The notes under the pieces are model-generated. The model ran no database searches. It worked only from the letters and a program-made list of their open reading frames with translations, and was not told the origin of the DNA. Positions 1 to 15,362 of a DNA stretch of 64,000 nt are shown piece after piece. The DNA is from Heliopora coerulea (lineage: Eukaryota; Cnidaria; Anthozoa; Scleralcyonacea; Helioporidae), in contig JASJOG010000107.1 of the NCBI GenBank assembly GCA_030142905.1, positions 1-64,000 of the forward strand, read 5' to 3'. How positions within the stretch are numbered: position 1 is the stretch's first letter; every line of letters begins with the position of its first letter. A program made the translations under genes and the position numbers.

Positions 1-99
1 ACTTTTTGGTCAAATTTTTCCACCTAAAATATTCAACGTAATTTCACCGAAAAACCACTGAAATCACTGCAAAACTACTTTCTATGCAATAAACTTTCA

Positions 100-2545
100 T
101 ACCTTGACCTTATTTCGAAAGTTGGAAATTGGTCGAAAAATCGTCAAAAACCAAAGGTTAACCCCTTTACTTTTTGGTCAAATTTTGACACCTAAAATAT
201 TCAACGTAATTTCACCGAAAAACCACTCAAATCAGTGCAAAACTACTTTCTATGCAATAAACTTTCACATTCTGCTCTTATTTGAAAAGTTGAAAATTAG
301 TCGAAAAATCATCAAAAACCAAAGGTTAACCACTTTACATTTTGGTCAAATTTTTCCACCTAAAATATTTAACGTAATTTCGCTCAAAAACCACTCAGAT
401 CACTGCAAAACTACTTTCTACGCAATAAACTTTCACATTCTGCTCTTATTTCGAAAGTTGAAAATTGGTCGAAAAATCGTAGAAAACCAAAGGTTAACCC
501 CTTTACTTTTAGGTCAAATTTTACCACCTAAAATATTCAACGTAATTTCACCGAAAAACCACTGAAATCACTGCAAAACTAGTTTCTATGCAATAAACTT
601 TCATATTTTCACCTTATTTCGAAAGTTGGAAACATGTCGAAAAATTGTAAAAAACCAAATGTAACCCCTTTACTTTTTGGTCAAATTTTTCCACCTAAAA
701 TATTCAACGTAATTTCACCGAAAACCCACTGAAATCACTGCAAAACTAGTTTCTATGCAATAAACTTTCATACCTTGACCTTATTTCGAAAGTTGGAAAT
801 TGGTCGAAAAATCGTCAAAAACCAAAGGTTAACCCATTTACTTTTTGGTCAAATTTTTCCACCTAAAATATTCAACGTAATTTCACCGAAAAACCACTCA
901 AATCACTGCAAAACTACTTTCTATGCAATAAACTTTCATATTTTGACCTTATTTCGAAAGTTGGAAACATGTCGAAAAATCGTTAAAAAGCAAAGGTTAA
1001 CCCCTTTACTTTTTGGTCAAATTTTTCCACCTAAAATATTCAACGTAATTTCACCGAAAAACCACTCAAATCACTGCAAAACTACTTTCCATGTAATAAA
1101 CTTTCATATTTTGTCCTTGTATCGAAAGTTGAAAATTGGTCGAAAAATCGTCAAAAACCAAAGGTTAACCCCTTTACTTTTTGGTCAAATTTTTCCACCT
1201 AAAATGTTGAAAGTAATTTCACCGAAAAACCACTGAAATCACTGCAAAACTACTTTCTATGCAATAAACTTTCATATTTTCACCATATTTCGAAAGTTGG
1301 AAATTGGTCGAAAAATCATCAAAAACCAAAGGTTAACCCCTTTACTTTTTGGTCAAATTTTTCCACCTAAAATATTCAACGTAATTTCACTCAAAAACCA
1401 CTCAGATGACTGCAAAACTACTTTCTATGCAATAAACTTTCACATTCTGCTCTTATTTGGAAAGTTGAAAATTGGTCGTAAAATCGTCAAATACCAAAGG
1501 TTAACCCCTTTACTTTTTGGTAAATTTCTTCCACCTAAAATTATCAACGTAATTTCACCGAAAACCCACTCAAATCACTGCAAAACTAGTTTCTATGCAA
1601 TAAACTTTCATATTTTCACCTTATTTCGAAAGTTGGATATTGGTCGAAAAATCGTCAAAAACCAAAGGTTAACCCCTTTACTTTTTGGTCAAATTTTTCC
1701 ACCTAAAATATTCAACGTAATTTCACCGAAAAACCACTCAAATCACTGAAAAACTACTTTCCATGTAATAAACTTTCATATTTTGTCATTGTATCGAAAG
1801 TTGAAAATTGGTCGAAAAATCGTCAAAAACCAAAAGTTAACCCCTTTACTTTTTGGTCAAATTTTACCACCTAAAACATTCCACGTAATTTCACCGAAAA
1901 ACCACTGAAATCACTGCAAAACTAGTTTCTATGCAATAAACTTTCATACCTTGACCTTATTTCGAAAGTTGGAAATTGGTCGAAAAATCGTCAAAAACCA
2001 AAGGTTAACCCCTTTACTTTTTGGTCAAATTTTGACACCTAAAATATTCAACGTAATTTCACCGAAAAACCACTCAAATCAGTGCAAAACTACTTTCTAT
2101 GCAATAAACTTTCACATTCTGCTCTTATTTGAAAAGTTGAAAATTAGTCGAAAAATCATCAAAAACCAAAGGTTAACCACTTTACATTTTGGTCAAATTT
2201 TTCCACCTAAAATATTTAACGTAATTTCGCTCAAAAACCACTCAGATCACTGCAAAACTACTTTCTACGCAATAAACTTTCACATTCTGCTCTTATTTCG
2301 AAAGTTGAAAATTGGTCGAAAAATCGTAGAAAACCAAAGGTTAACCCCTTTACTTTTAGGTCAAATTTTACCACCTAAAATATTCAACGTAATTTCACCG
2401 AAAAACCACTGAAATCACTGCAAAACTAGTTTCTATGCAATAAACTTTCATATTTTCACCTTATTTCGAAAGTTGGAAACATGTCGAAAAATTGTAAAAT
2501 ACCAAATGTAACCCCTTTACTTTTTGGTCAAATTTTTCCACCTAA
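100..2545 (+). repeat. Higher-order duplication in the satellite, period 1,847 bp
   Basis: Positions 100 to about 700 recur almost base for base at 1,947 to about 2,545. The match includes a rare variant monomer that has lost a base (AAATGTAACCC at 657 and 2,504). Eleven monomers lie between the starts. Identity between the copies is clearly higher than between neighbouring monomers, the hallmark of a higher-order repeat. Confidence 0.85.
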
Positions 2546-2639
2546 AATGTTGAAAGTAATTTCACCGATAAACCACTCAAATCACTGTAAAACTACTTTC
2601 CATGTAATAAACTTTCATATTTTCACCATATTTCGAAAG

Positions 2640-5600
2640 TTAGAAATTGGTCTAAGAATCGTCAAAAACCAAAGGTTAACCCCTTTACTTTTTGGTCAAA
2701 TTTTTCCACCTAAAATATTCAACGTAATTTCGCTCAAAAACCACTCAGATCACTGCAAAACTACTTTCTTTGCAATAAACTTTCACATTCTGCTCTTATT
2801 TGGAAAGTTGAAAATTGGTCAAAAAATCGTAAAAAACAAAGGTTAACCCCTTTACTTTTTGGTCTAATTTTTCCACCTAAAATATTCAACGTAATTTCAC
2901 CGAAAAACCACTGAAATCACTGCAAAACTAGTTTCTATGTAATAAACTTTCATATTTTCACCTTATTTCGAAAGTATGAAACATTTCGAAAAATTGTCAA
3001 AAACCAAATGTTAACCCCTTTACTTTTTGGTCAAATTTTTCCACCTAAAATATTAAACGTAATTTCGCTCAAAAACCACTCAGATCACTGCAAAACTACT
3101 TTCTTTGCAATAAACTTTCACATTCTGCTCTTATTTGGAAAGTTGAAAATTGGTCGAAAAATCGTCAAAAACCAAAGGTTAACCCCTTTACTTTTTGGTC
3201 AAATTTTTCCACCTAAAATATTCAACGTAATTTCACCGAAAAACCACTGAAATCACTGCAAAACTACTTTCTATGCAATAAACTTTCATACCTTGACCTT
3301 ATTTCGAAAGTTGAAAATTGGTCGAAAAATCGTCAAAAACCAAAGGTTAACCCCTTTACTTTTTAGTCAAATTTTTCCACCTAAAATATTCAACGTAATT
3401 TTACCGAAAAACCACTCAAATCACTGCTAAACTACTTTCTGTGCAATAAACTTTCATATTTTGACCTTATTTCGAAAGTTAGAAATTGGTCGAAAAATCG
3501 TCAAAAACCAAAGGTTAACCCCTTTACTTTTTGGTCAAATTTTTCCATCTAAAATGTTCAACGTAATTTCACCGAAAAAACAACTCAAATCACTGCAAAA
3601 CTAGTTTCTATGCAATAAACTTTCATACCTTGACCTTATTTCGAAAGTTGGAAATTGGTCGAAAAATCGTCAAAAACCAAAGGTTAACCCCTTTACTTTT
3701 TGGTCAAATTTTTCCACCTAAAATGTTGAAAGTAATTTCACCGATAAACCACTCAAATCACTGTAAAACTAATTTCTATGCAATAAACTTTCATATTTTC
3801 ACCATATTTCGAAAGTTAGAAATTGGTCTAAGAATCGTCAAAAACCAAAGGTTAACCCCTTTACTTTTTGGTCAAATTTTTCCACCTAAAATATTCCTCG
3901 TAATTTCACCGAAAAACCACTCAAATCAGTGCAAAACTACTTTCTATGCAATAAACTTTCACATTCTGCTCTTATTTCGAAAGTTGAAAATTAGTCGAAA
4001 AATCGTCAAAAACCAAAGGTTAACCCCTTTTCTTTTTGGTCAAATTTTTCCACCTAAAATATTAAACGTAATTTCGCTCAAAAACCACTCAGATCACTGC
4101 AAAACTACTTTCTATGCAATAAACTTTCACATTCTGCTCTTATTTGGAAAGTTGAAAATTAGTCGAAAAATCGTAAAAAACCAAAGGTTAACCCCTTTAC
4201 TTTTTGGTCAAATTTTTCCACCTAAAATATTCAACGTAATTTCACCGAAAAACCACTCAAATCACTGAAAAACTACTTTCCATGTAATAAACTTTCATAT
4301 TTTGTCCTTGTATCGAAAGTTGAAAATTGGTCGAAAAATCGTCAAAAACCAAAGGTTAACCCCTTTACTTTTTGGTCAAATTTTTCCACCTAAAATGTTG
4401 AAAGTAATTTCACCGATAAACCACTGAAATCACTGCAAAACTACTTTCTATGCAATAAACTTTCACATTCTGCTCTTATTTCGAAAGTTGAAAATTGGTC
4501 GAAAAATCGTCAAAAACCAAAGGTTAACCCCTTTACTTTTTGGTCAAATTTTTCCACCTAAAATATTCAACGTAATTTCACCGAAAAACCACTGAAATCA
4601 CTGCAAAACTACTTTCTATGCAATAAACTTTCATACCTTGACCTTATTTCGAAAGTTGAAAATTGGTCGAAAAATCGTCAAAAACCAAAGGTTAACCCCT
4701 TTACTTTTTAGTCAAATTTTTCCACCTAAAATATTCAACGTAATTTTACCGAAAAACCACTCAAATCACTGCAAAACTACTTTCTGTGCAATAAACTTTC
4801 ATATTTTGACCTTATTTCGAAAGTTAGAAATTGGTCGAAAAATCATCAAAAACCAAAGGTTAACCCCTTTACTTTTTGGTCAAATTTTTCCATCTAAAAT
4901 GTTCAACGTAATTTCACCGAAAAAACAACTCAAATCACTGCAAAACTAGTTTCTATGCAATAAACTTTCATACCTTGACCTTATTTCGAAAGTTGGAAAT
5001 TGGTCGAAAAATCGTCAAAAACCAAAGGTTAACCCCTTTACTTTTTGGTCAAATTTTTCCACCTAAAATGTTGAAAGTAATTTCACCGATAAACCACTCA
5101 AATCACTGTAAAACTAATTTCTATGCAATAAACTTTCATATTTTCACCATATTTCGAAAGTTAGAAATTGGTCTAAGAATCGTCAAAAACCAAAGGTTAA
5201 CCCCTTTACTTTTTGGTCAAATTCTTCCACCTAAAATATTCAACGTAATTTCACCGAAAAACCACTCAAATCACTGCAAAACTACTTTCCATGTAATAAA
5301 CTTTCATATTTTGTCCTTGTATCGAAAGTTGAAAATTGGTCGAAAAATCGTCAAAAACCAAAGGTTAACCCCTTTACATTTTGGTCAAATTTTTCCACCT
5401 AAAATGTTGAAAGTAATTTCACCGATAAACCACTCAAATCACTGTAAAACTACTTTCTATGCAATAAACTTTCATATTTTCACCATATTTCGAAAGTTAG
5501 AAATTGGTCTAAGAATCGTCAAAAACCAAAGGTTAACCCCTTTACTTTTTGGTCAAATTTTTCCACCTAAAATATTCAACGTAATTTCGCTCAAAAACCA

Positions 5601-7560
5601 CTCAGATCACTGCAAAACTACTTTCTTTGCAATAAACTTTCACATTCTGCTCTTATTTGGAAAGTTGAAAATTGGTCAAAAAATCGTAAAAAACAAAGGT
5701 TAACCCCTTTACTTTTTGGTCTAATTTTTCCACCTAAAATATTCAACGTAATTTCACCGAAAAACCACTGAAATCACTGCAAAACTAGTTTCTATGTAAT
5801 AAACTTTCATATTTTCACCTTATTTCGAAAGTATGAAACATTTCGAAAAATTGTCAAAAACCAAATGTTAACCCCTTTACTTTTTGGTCAAATTTTTCCA
5901 CCTAAAATATTAAACGTAATTTCGCTCAAAAACCACTCAGATCACTGCAAAACTACTTTCTTTGCAATAAACTTTCACATTCTGCTCTTATTTGGAAAGT
6001 TGAAAATTGGTCGAAAAATCGTCAAAAACCAAAGGTTAACCCCTTTACTTTTTGGTCAAATTTTTCCACCTAAAATATTCAACGTAATTTCACCGAAAAA
6101 CCACTGAAATCACTGCAAAACTACTTTCTATGCAATAAACTTTCATACCTTGACCTTATTTCGAAAGTTGAAAATTGGTCGAAAAATCGTCAAAAACCAA
6201 AGGTTAACCCCTTTACTTTTTAGTCAAATTTTTCCACCTAAAATATTCAACGTAATTTTACCGAAAAACCACTCAAATCACTGCTAAACTACTTTCTGTG
6301 CAATAAACTTTCATATTTTGACCTTATTTCGAAAGTTAGAAATTGGTCGAAAAATCGTCAAAAACCAAAGGTTAACCCCTTTACTTTTTGGTCAAATTTT
6401 TCCATCTAAAATGTTCAACGTAATTTCACCGAAAAAACAACTCAAATCACTGCAAAACTAGTTTCTATGCAATAAACTTTCATACCTTGACCTTATTTCG
6501 AAAGTTGGAAATTGGTCGAAAAATCGTCAAAAACCAAAGGTTAACCCCTTTACTTTTTGGTCAAATTTTTCCACCTAAAATGTTGAAAGTAATTTCACCG
6601 ATAAACCACTCAAATCACTGTAAAACTAATTTCTATGCAATAAACTTTCATATTTTCACCATATTTCGAAAGTTAGAAATTGGTCTAAGAATCGTCAAAA
6701 ACCAAAGGTTAACCCCTTTACTTTTTGGTCAAATTTTTCCACCTAAAATATTCCTCGTAATTTCACCGAAAAACCACTCAAATCAGTGCAAAACTACTTT
6801 CTATGCAATAAACTTTCACATTCTGCTCTTATTTCGAAAGTTGAAAATTAGTCGAAAAATCGTCAAAAACCAAAGGTTAACCCCTTTTCTTTTTGGTCAA
6901 ATTTTTCCACCTAAAATATTAAACGTAATTTCGCTCAAAAACCACTCAGATCACTGCAAAACTACTTTCTATGCAATAAACTTTCACATTCTGCTCTTAT
7001 TTGGAAAGTTGAAAATTAGTCGAAAAATCGTAAAAAACCAAAGGTTAACCCCTTTACTTTTTGGTCAAATTTTTCCACCTAAAATATTCAACGTAATTTC
7101 ACCGAAAAACCACTCAAATCACTGAAAAACTACTTTCCATGTAATAAACTTTCATATTTTGTCCTTGTATCGAAAGTTGAAAATTGGTCGAAAAATCGTC
7201 AAAAACCAAAGGTTAACCCCTTTACTTTTTGGTCAAATTTTTCCACCTAAAATGTTGAAAGTAATTTCACCGATAAACCACTGAAATCACTGCAAAACTA
7301 CTTTCTATGCAATAAACTTTCACATTCTGCTCTTATTTCGAAAGTTGAAAATTGGTCGAAAAATCGTCAAAAACCAAAGGTTAACCCCTTTACTTTTTGG
7401 TCAAATTTTTCCACCTAAAATATTCAACGTAATTTCACCGAAAAACCACTGAAATCACTGCAAAACTACTTTCTATGCAATAAACTTTCATACCTTGACC
7501 TTATTTCGAAAGTTGAAAATTGGTCGAAAAATCGTCAAAAACCAAAGGTTAACCCCTTTA
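2640..7560 (+). repeat. Higher-order duplication in the satellite, period 2,857 bp (17 monomers)
   Basis: At least 2,640-4,700 recurs at 5,497-7,557. Both copies share rare variants: TTTCTTTGCAATAAAC, GAAAGTATGAAACATTTCG, a CTGCTAAACTAC monomer and the ATTCCTCGTAATTT monomer. Seventeen monomer lengths separate the copies. Confidence 0.85.
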
Positions 7561-10500
7561 CTTTTTAGTCAAATTTTTCCACCTAAAATATTCAACGTAA
7601 TTTTACCGAAAAACCACTCAAATCACTGCTAAACTACTTTCTGTGCAATAAACTTTCATATTTTGACCTTATTTCGAAAGTTAGAAATTGGTCGAAAAAT
7701 CATCAAAAACCAAAGGTTAACCCCTTTACTTTTTGGTCAAATTTTTCCATCTAAAATGTTCAACGTAATTTCACCGAAAAAACAACTCAAATCACTGCAA
7801 AACTAGTTTCTATGCAATAAACTTTCATACCTTGACCTTATTTCGAAAGTTGAAAATTGGTCGAAAAATCGTCAAAAACCAAAGGTTAACCCCTTTACTT
7901 TTTGGTCAAATTTTTCCACCTAAAATGTTGAAAGTAATTTCACCGATAAACCACTCAAATCACTGTAAAACTAATTTCTATGCAATAAACTTTCATATTT
8001 TCACCATATTTCGAAAGTTGGAAATTGGTCTAAGAATCGTCAAAAACCAAAGGTTAACCCCTTTACTTTTTGGTCAAATTTTTCCACCTAAAATATTCCT
8101 CGTAATTTCACCGAAAAACCACTCAAATCAGTGCAAAACTACTTTCTATGCAATAAACTTTCACATTCTGCTCTTATTTCGAAAGTTGAAAATTAGTCGA
8201 AAAATCGTCAAAAACCAAAGGTTAACCCCTTTTCTTTTTGGTCAAATTTTTCCACCTAAAATATTAAACGTAATTTCGCTCAAAAACCACTCAGATCACT
8301 GCAAAACTACTTTCTATGCAATAAACTTTCACATTCTGCTCTTATTTGGAAAGTTGAAAATTAGTCGAAAAATCGTAAAAAACCAAAGGTTAACCCCTTT
8401 ACTTTTTGGTCAAATTTTTCCACCTAAAATATTCAACGTAATTTCACCGAAAAACCACTCAAATCACTGAAAAACTACTTTCCATGTAATAAACTTTCAT
8501 ATTTTGTCCTTGTATCGAAAGTTGAAAATTGGTCGAAAAATCGTCAAAAACCAAAGGTTAACCCCTTTACTTTTTGGTCAAATTTTTCCACCTAAAATGT
8601 TGAAAGTAATTTCACCGATAAACCACTGAAATCACTGCAAAACTACTTTCTATGCAATAAACTTTCACATTCTGCTCTTATTTCGAAAGTTGAAAATTGG
8701 TCGAAAAATCGTCAAAAACCAAAGGTTAACCCATTTACTTTTTGGTCAAATTTTTCCACCTAAAATATTCAACGTAATTTCACCGAAAAACCACTGAAAT
8801 CACTGCAAAACTACTTTCTATGCAATAAACTTTCATACCTTGACCTTATTTCGAAAGTTGAAAATTGGTCATAAAATCGTCAAAAACCAAAGGTTAACCC
8901 CTTTACTTTTGATTCAAATTTTTCCACCTAAAATATTCAACGTAATTTTACCGAAAAACCACTCAAATCACTGCAAAACTACTTTCTGTGCAATAAACTT
9001 TCATATTTTGACCTTATTTCGAAAGTTAGAAATTGGTCGAAAAATCATCAAAAACCAAAGGTTAACCCCTTTACTTTTTGGTCAAATTTTTCCATCTAAA
9101 ATGTTCAACGTAATTTCACCGAAAAAACAACTCAAATCACTGCAAAACTAGTTTCTATGCAATAAACTTTCATACCTTGACCTTATTTCGAAAGTTGGAA
9201 ATTGGTCGAAAAATCGTCAAAAACCAAAGGTTAACCCCTTTACTTTTTGGTCAAATTTTTCCACCTAAAATGTTGAAAGTAATTTCACCGATAAACCACT
9301 CAAATCACTGTAAAACTAATTTCTATGCAATAAACTTTCATATTTTCACCATATTTCGAAAGTTAGAAATTGGTCTAAGAATCGTCAAAAACCAAAGGTT
9401 AACCCCTTTACTTTTTGGTCAAATTTTTCCACCTAAAATATTCACCGTAATTTCACCGAAAAACCACTCAAATCAGTGCAAAACTACTTTCTATGCAATA
9501 AACTTTCACATTCTGCTCTTATTTCGAAAGTTGAAAATTAGTCGAAAAATCGTCAAAAACCAAAGGTTAACCCCTTTTCTTTTTGGTCAAATTTTTCCAC
9601 CTAAAATATTAAACGTAATTTCGCTCAAAAACCACTCAGATCACTGCAAAACTACTTTCTATGCAATAAACTTTCACATTCTGCTCTTATTTGGAAAGTT
9701 GAAAATTAGTCGAAAAATCGTAAAAAACCAAAGGTTAACCCCTTTACTTTTTGGTCAAATTTTTCCACCTAAAATATTCAACGTAATTTCACCGAAAAAC
9801 CACTCAAATCACTGAAAAACTACTTTCCATGTAATAAACTTTCATATTTTGTCCTTGTATCGAAAGTTGAAAATTGGTCGAAAAATCGTCAAAAACCAAA
9901 GGTTAACCCCTTTACTTTTTGGTCAAATTTTTCCACCTAAAATATTCAACGTAATTTCACCGAAAACCCACTGAAATCACTGAAAAACTAGTTTCTATGC
10001 AATAAACTTTCATACCTTGACCTTATTTCGAAAGTTGGAAATTGGTCGAAAAATCGTCAAAAACCAAAGGTTAACCCCTTTACTTTTTGGTCAAATTTTT
10101 CCATCTAAAATGTTCAACGTAATTTCACCGAAAAAACAACTCAAATCACTGCAAAACTAGTTTCTATGCAATAAACTTTCATACCTTGACCTTATTTCGA
10201 AAGTTGGAAATTGGTCGAAAAATCGTCAAAAACCAAAGGTTAACCCCTTTACTTTTTGGTCAAATTTTTCCACCTAAAATGTTGAAAGTAATTTCACCGA
10301 TAAACCACTCAAATCACTGTAAAACTAATTTCTATGCAATAAACTTTCATATTTTCACCATATTTCGAAAGTTAGAAATTGGTCTAAGAATCGTCAAAAA
10401 CCAAAGGTTAACCCCTTTACTTTTTGGTCAAATTTTTCCACCTAAAATATTCCTCGTAATTTCACCGAAAAACCACTCAAATCAGTGCAAAACTACTTTC

Positions 10501-13500
10501 TATGCAATAAACTTTCACATTCTGCTCTTATTTCGAAAGTTTAAAATTAGTCGAAAAATCGTCAAAAACCAAAGGTTAACCCCTTTTCTTTTTGGTCAAA
10601 TTTTTCCACCTAAAATATTAAACGTAATTTCGCTCAAAAACCACTCAGATCACTGCAAAACTACTTTCTATGCAATAAACTTTCACATTCTGCTCTTATT
10701 TGGAAAGTTGAAAATTAGTCGAAAAATCGTAAAAAACCAAAGGTTAACCCCTTTACTTTTTGGTCAAATTTTTCCACCTAAAATATTCAACGTAATTTCA
10801 CCGAAAAACCACTCAAATCACTGAAAAACTACTTTCCATGTAATAAACTTTCATATTTTGTCCTTGTATCGAAAGTTGAAAATTGGTCGAAAAATCGTCA
10901 AAAACCAAAAGTTAACCCCTTTACATTTTGGTCAAATTTTTCCACCTAAAATGTTGAAAGTAATTTCACCGATAAACCACTGAAATCACTGCAAAACTAC
11001 TTTCTATGCAATAAACTTTCACATTCTGCTCTTATTTCGAAAGTTGAAAATTGGTCGAAAAATCGTCAAAAACCAAAGGTTAACCCCTTTACTTTTTGGT
11101 CAAATTTTTCCACCTAAAATATTCAACGTAATTTCACCGAAAAACCACTGAAATCACTGCAAAACTACTTTCTATGCAATAAACTTTCATACCTTGACCT
11201 TATTTCGAAAGTTGAAAATTGGTCGAAAAATCGTCAAAAACCAAAGGTTAACCCCTTTACTTTTTAGTCAAATTTTTCCACCTAAAATATTCAACGTAAT
11301 TTTACCGAAAAACCACTCAAATCACTGCAAAACTACTTTCTGTGCAATAAACTTTCATATTTTGACCTTATTTCGAAAGTTAGAAATTGGTCGAAAAATC
11401 GTAAAAAACCAAAGGTTAACCCCTTTACTTTTTGGTCAAATTTTTCCATCTAAAATGTTCAACGTAATTTCACCGAAAAAACAACTCAAATCACTGCAAA
11501 ACTAGTTTCTATGCAATAAACTTTCATACCGTGACCTTATTTCGAAAGTTGGAAATTGGTCGAAAAATCGTCAAAAACCAAAGGTTAACCCCTTTACTTT
11601 TTGGTCAAATTTTTCCACCTAAAATGTTGAAAGTAATTTCACCGATAAACCACTCAAATCACTGTAAAACTAATTTCTATGCAATAAACTTTCATATTTT
11701 CACCATATTTCGAAAGTTAGAAATTGGTCTAAGAATCGTCAAAAACCAAAGGTTAACCCCTTTACTTTTTGGTCAAATTTTTCCACCTAAAATATTCCTC
11801 GTAATTTCACCGAAAAACCACTGAAATCACTGCAAAACTACTTTCTATGCAATAAACTTTCATACCTTGACCTTATTTCGAAAGTTGAAAATTGGTCGAA
11901 AAATCGTCAAAAACCAAAGGTTAACCCCTTTACTTTTTAGTCAAATTTTTCCACCTAAAATATTCAACGTAATTTTACCGAAAAACCACTCAAATCACTG
12001 CTAAACTACTTTCTGTGCAATAAACTTTCATATTTTGACCTTATTTCGAAAGTTAGAAATTGGTCGAAAAATCGTAAAAAACCAAAGGTTAACCCCTTTA
12101 CTTTTTGGTCAAATTTTTCCATCTAAAATGTTCAACGTAATTTCACCGAAAAAACAACTCAAATCACTGCAAAACTAGTTTCTATGCAATAAACTTTCAT
12201 ACCTTGACCTTATTTCGAAAGTTGGAAATTGGTCGAAAAATCGTCAAAAACCAAAGGTTAACCCCTTTACTTTTTGGTCAAATTTTTCCACCTAAAATGT
12301 TGAAAGTAATTTCACCGATAAACCACTCAAATCACTGTAAAACTAATTTCTATGCAATAAACTTTCATATTTTCACCATATTTCGAAAGTTAGAAATTGG
12401 TCTAAGAATCGTCAAAAACCAAAGGTTAACCCCTTTACTTTTTGGTCAAATTTTTCCACCTAAAATATTCCTCGTAATTTCACCGAAAAACCACTCAAAT
12501 CAGTGCAAAACTACTTTCTATGCAATAAACTTTCACATTCTGCTCTTATTTCGAAAGTTGAAAATTAGTCGAAAAATCGTCAAAAACCAAAGGTTAACCC
12601 CTTTTCTTTTTGGTCAAATTTTTCCACCTAAAATATTAAACGTAATTTCGCTCAAAAACCACTCAGATCACTGCAAAACTACTTTCTATGCAATAAACTT
12701 TCACATTCTGCTCTTATTTGGAAAGTTGAAAATTAGTCGAAAAATCGTAAAAAACCAAAGGTTAACCCCTTTACTTTTTGGTCAAATTTTTCCACCTAAA
12801 ATATTCAACGTAATTTCACCGAAAAACCACTCAAATCACTGAAAAACTACTTTCCATGTAATAAACTTTCATATTTTGTCCTTGTATCGAAAGTTGAAAA
12901 TTGGTCGAAAAATCGTCAAAAACCAAAAGTTAACCCCTTTACATTTTGGTCAAATTTTTCCACCTAAAATGTTGAAAGTAATTTCACCGATAAACCACTG
13001 AAATCACTGCAAAACTACTTTCTATGCAATAAACTTTCATATTTTCACCATATTTCGAAAGTTGGAAATTGGTCTAAGAATCGTCAAAAACCAAAGGTTA
13101 ACCCCTTTACATTTTGGTCAAATTTTTACACCTAAAATTTTCAACGTAATTTCGCTCAAAAACCACTGAAATAACTTCAAAACTACTTTCTATGCAATAA
13201 ACTTTCACATTCTGCTCTTATTTCGAAAGTTGAAAATTAGTCGAAAAATCGTCAAAAACCAAAGGTTAACCCCTTTTCTTTTTGGTCAAATTTTTCCACC
13301 TAAAATATTAAACGTAATTTCGCTCAAAAACCACTCAGATCACTGCAAAACTACTTTCTATGCAATAAACTTTCACATTCTGCTCTTATTTGGAAAGTTG
13401 AAAATTAGTCGAAAAATCGTAAAAAACCAAAGGTTAACCCCTTTACTTTTTGGTCAAATTTTTCCACCTAAAATATTCAACGTAATTTCACCGAAAAACC

Positions 13501-15362
13501 ACTCAAATCACTGAAAAACTACTTTCCATGTAATAAACTTTCATATTTTGTCCTTGTATCGAAAGTTGAAAATTGGTCGAAAAATCGTCAAAAACCAAAA
13601 GTTAACCCCTTTACATTTTGGTCAAATTTTTCCACCTAAAATGTTGAAAGTAATTTCACCGATAAACCACTGAAATCACTGCAAAACTACTTTCTATGCA
13701 ATAAACTTTCACATTCTGCTCTTATTTCGAAAGTTGAAAATTGGTCGAAAAATCGTCAAAAACCAAAGGTTAACCCCTTTACTTTTTGGTCAAATTCTTC
13801 CACCTAAAATATTCAACGTAATTTCACCGAAAAACCACTGAAATCACTGCAAAACTACTTTCCATGTAATACACTTTCATATTTTGTCCTTGTATCGAAA
13901 GTTGAAAATTGGTCGAAAAATCGTCAAAAACCAAAGGTTAACCCCTTTACATTTTGGTCAAATTTTTCCACCTAAAATGTTGAAAGTAATTTCACCGATA
14001 AACCACTCAAATCACTGTAAAACTACTTTCTATGCAATAAACTTTCATATTTTCACCATATTTCGAAAGTTAGAAATTGGTCTAAGAATCGTCAAAAACC
14101 AAAGGTTAACCCCTTTACTTTTTGGTCAAATTTTTCCACCTAAAATATTCAACGTAATTTCGCTCAAAAACCACTCAGATCACTGCAAAACTACTTTCTT
14201 TGCAATAAACTTTCACATTCTGCTCTTATTTGGAAAGTTGAAAATTGGTCAAAAAATCGTAAAAAACAAAGGTTAACCCCTTTACTTTTTGGTCAAATTT
14301 TTCCACCTAAAATATTCAACGTAATTTCACCGAAAAACCACTGAAATCACTGCAAAACTACTTTCTATGCAATAAACTTTCATACCTTGACCTTATTTCG
14401 AAAGTTGAAAATTGGTCGAAAAATCGTCAAAAACCAAAGGTTAACCCCTTTACTTTTTAGTCAAATTTTTCCACCTAAAATATTCAACGTAATTTTACCG
14501 AAAAACCACTCAAATCACTGCAAAACTACTTTCTGTGCAATAAACTTTCATATTTTGACCTTATTTGGAAAGTTAGAAATTGGTCGAAAAATCGTCAAAA
14601 ACCAAAGGTTAACCCCTTTACTTTTTGGTCAAATTTTTCCATCTAAAATGTTCAACGTAATTTCACCGAAAAAACAACTCAAATCATTGCAAAACTAGTT
14701 TCTATGCAATAAACTTTCATACCTTGACCTTATTTCGAAAGTTGGAAATTGGTCGAAAAATCGTCAAAAACCAAAGGTTAACCCCTTTACTTTTTGGTCA
14801 AATTTTTCCACCTAAAATGTTGAAAGTAATTTCACCGATAAACCACTCAAATCACTGTAAAACTAATTTCTATGCAATAAACTTTCATATTTTCACCATA
14901 TTTCGAAAGTTAGAAATTGGTCTAAGAATCGTCAAAAACCAAAGGTTAACCCCTTTACTTTTTGGTCAAATTTTTCCACCTAAAATATTCCTCGTAATTT
15001 CACCGAAAAACCACTCAAATCAGTGCAAAACTACTTTCTATGCAATAAACTTTCACATTCTGCTCTTATTTCGAAAGTTGAAAATTAGTCGAAAAATCGT
15101 CAAAAACCAAAGGTTAACCCCTTTTCTTTTTGGTCAAATTTTTCCACCTAAAATATTAAACGTAATTTCGCTCAAAAACCACTCAGATCACTGCAAAACT
15201 ACTTTCTATGCAATAAACTTTCACATTCTGCTCTTATTTGGAAAGTTGAAAATTGGTCGAAAAATCGTAAAAAACCAAAGGTTAACCCCTTTACTTTTTG
15301 GTCAAATTTTTCCACCTAAAATATTCAACGTAATTTCACCGAAAAACCACTCAAATCACTGA
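3630..15362 (+). repeat. Recurring multi-monomer block of the satellite (8-mer, 6-mer and longer spacings)
   Basis: A four-monomer block beginning with a GTTGAAAGTAATTTCACCGA monomer and followed by an ATTCCTCG or ATTCACCG monomer starts near 3,630, 6,487, 7,832, 9,177, 10,186, 12,204 and 14,724, with a partial copy at 11,531. Spacings are 2,857, 1,345, 1,345, 1,009, 2,018 and 2,520 bp, all multiples of 168 within 2 bases. The dominant unit seems to be an 8-mer with 6-, 12-, 15- and 17-monomer variants, as expected from unequal exchange. Confidence 0.8.
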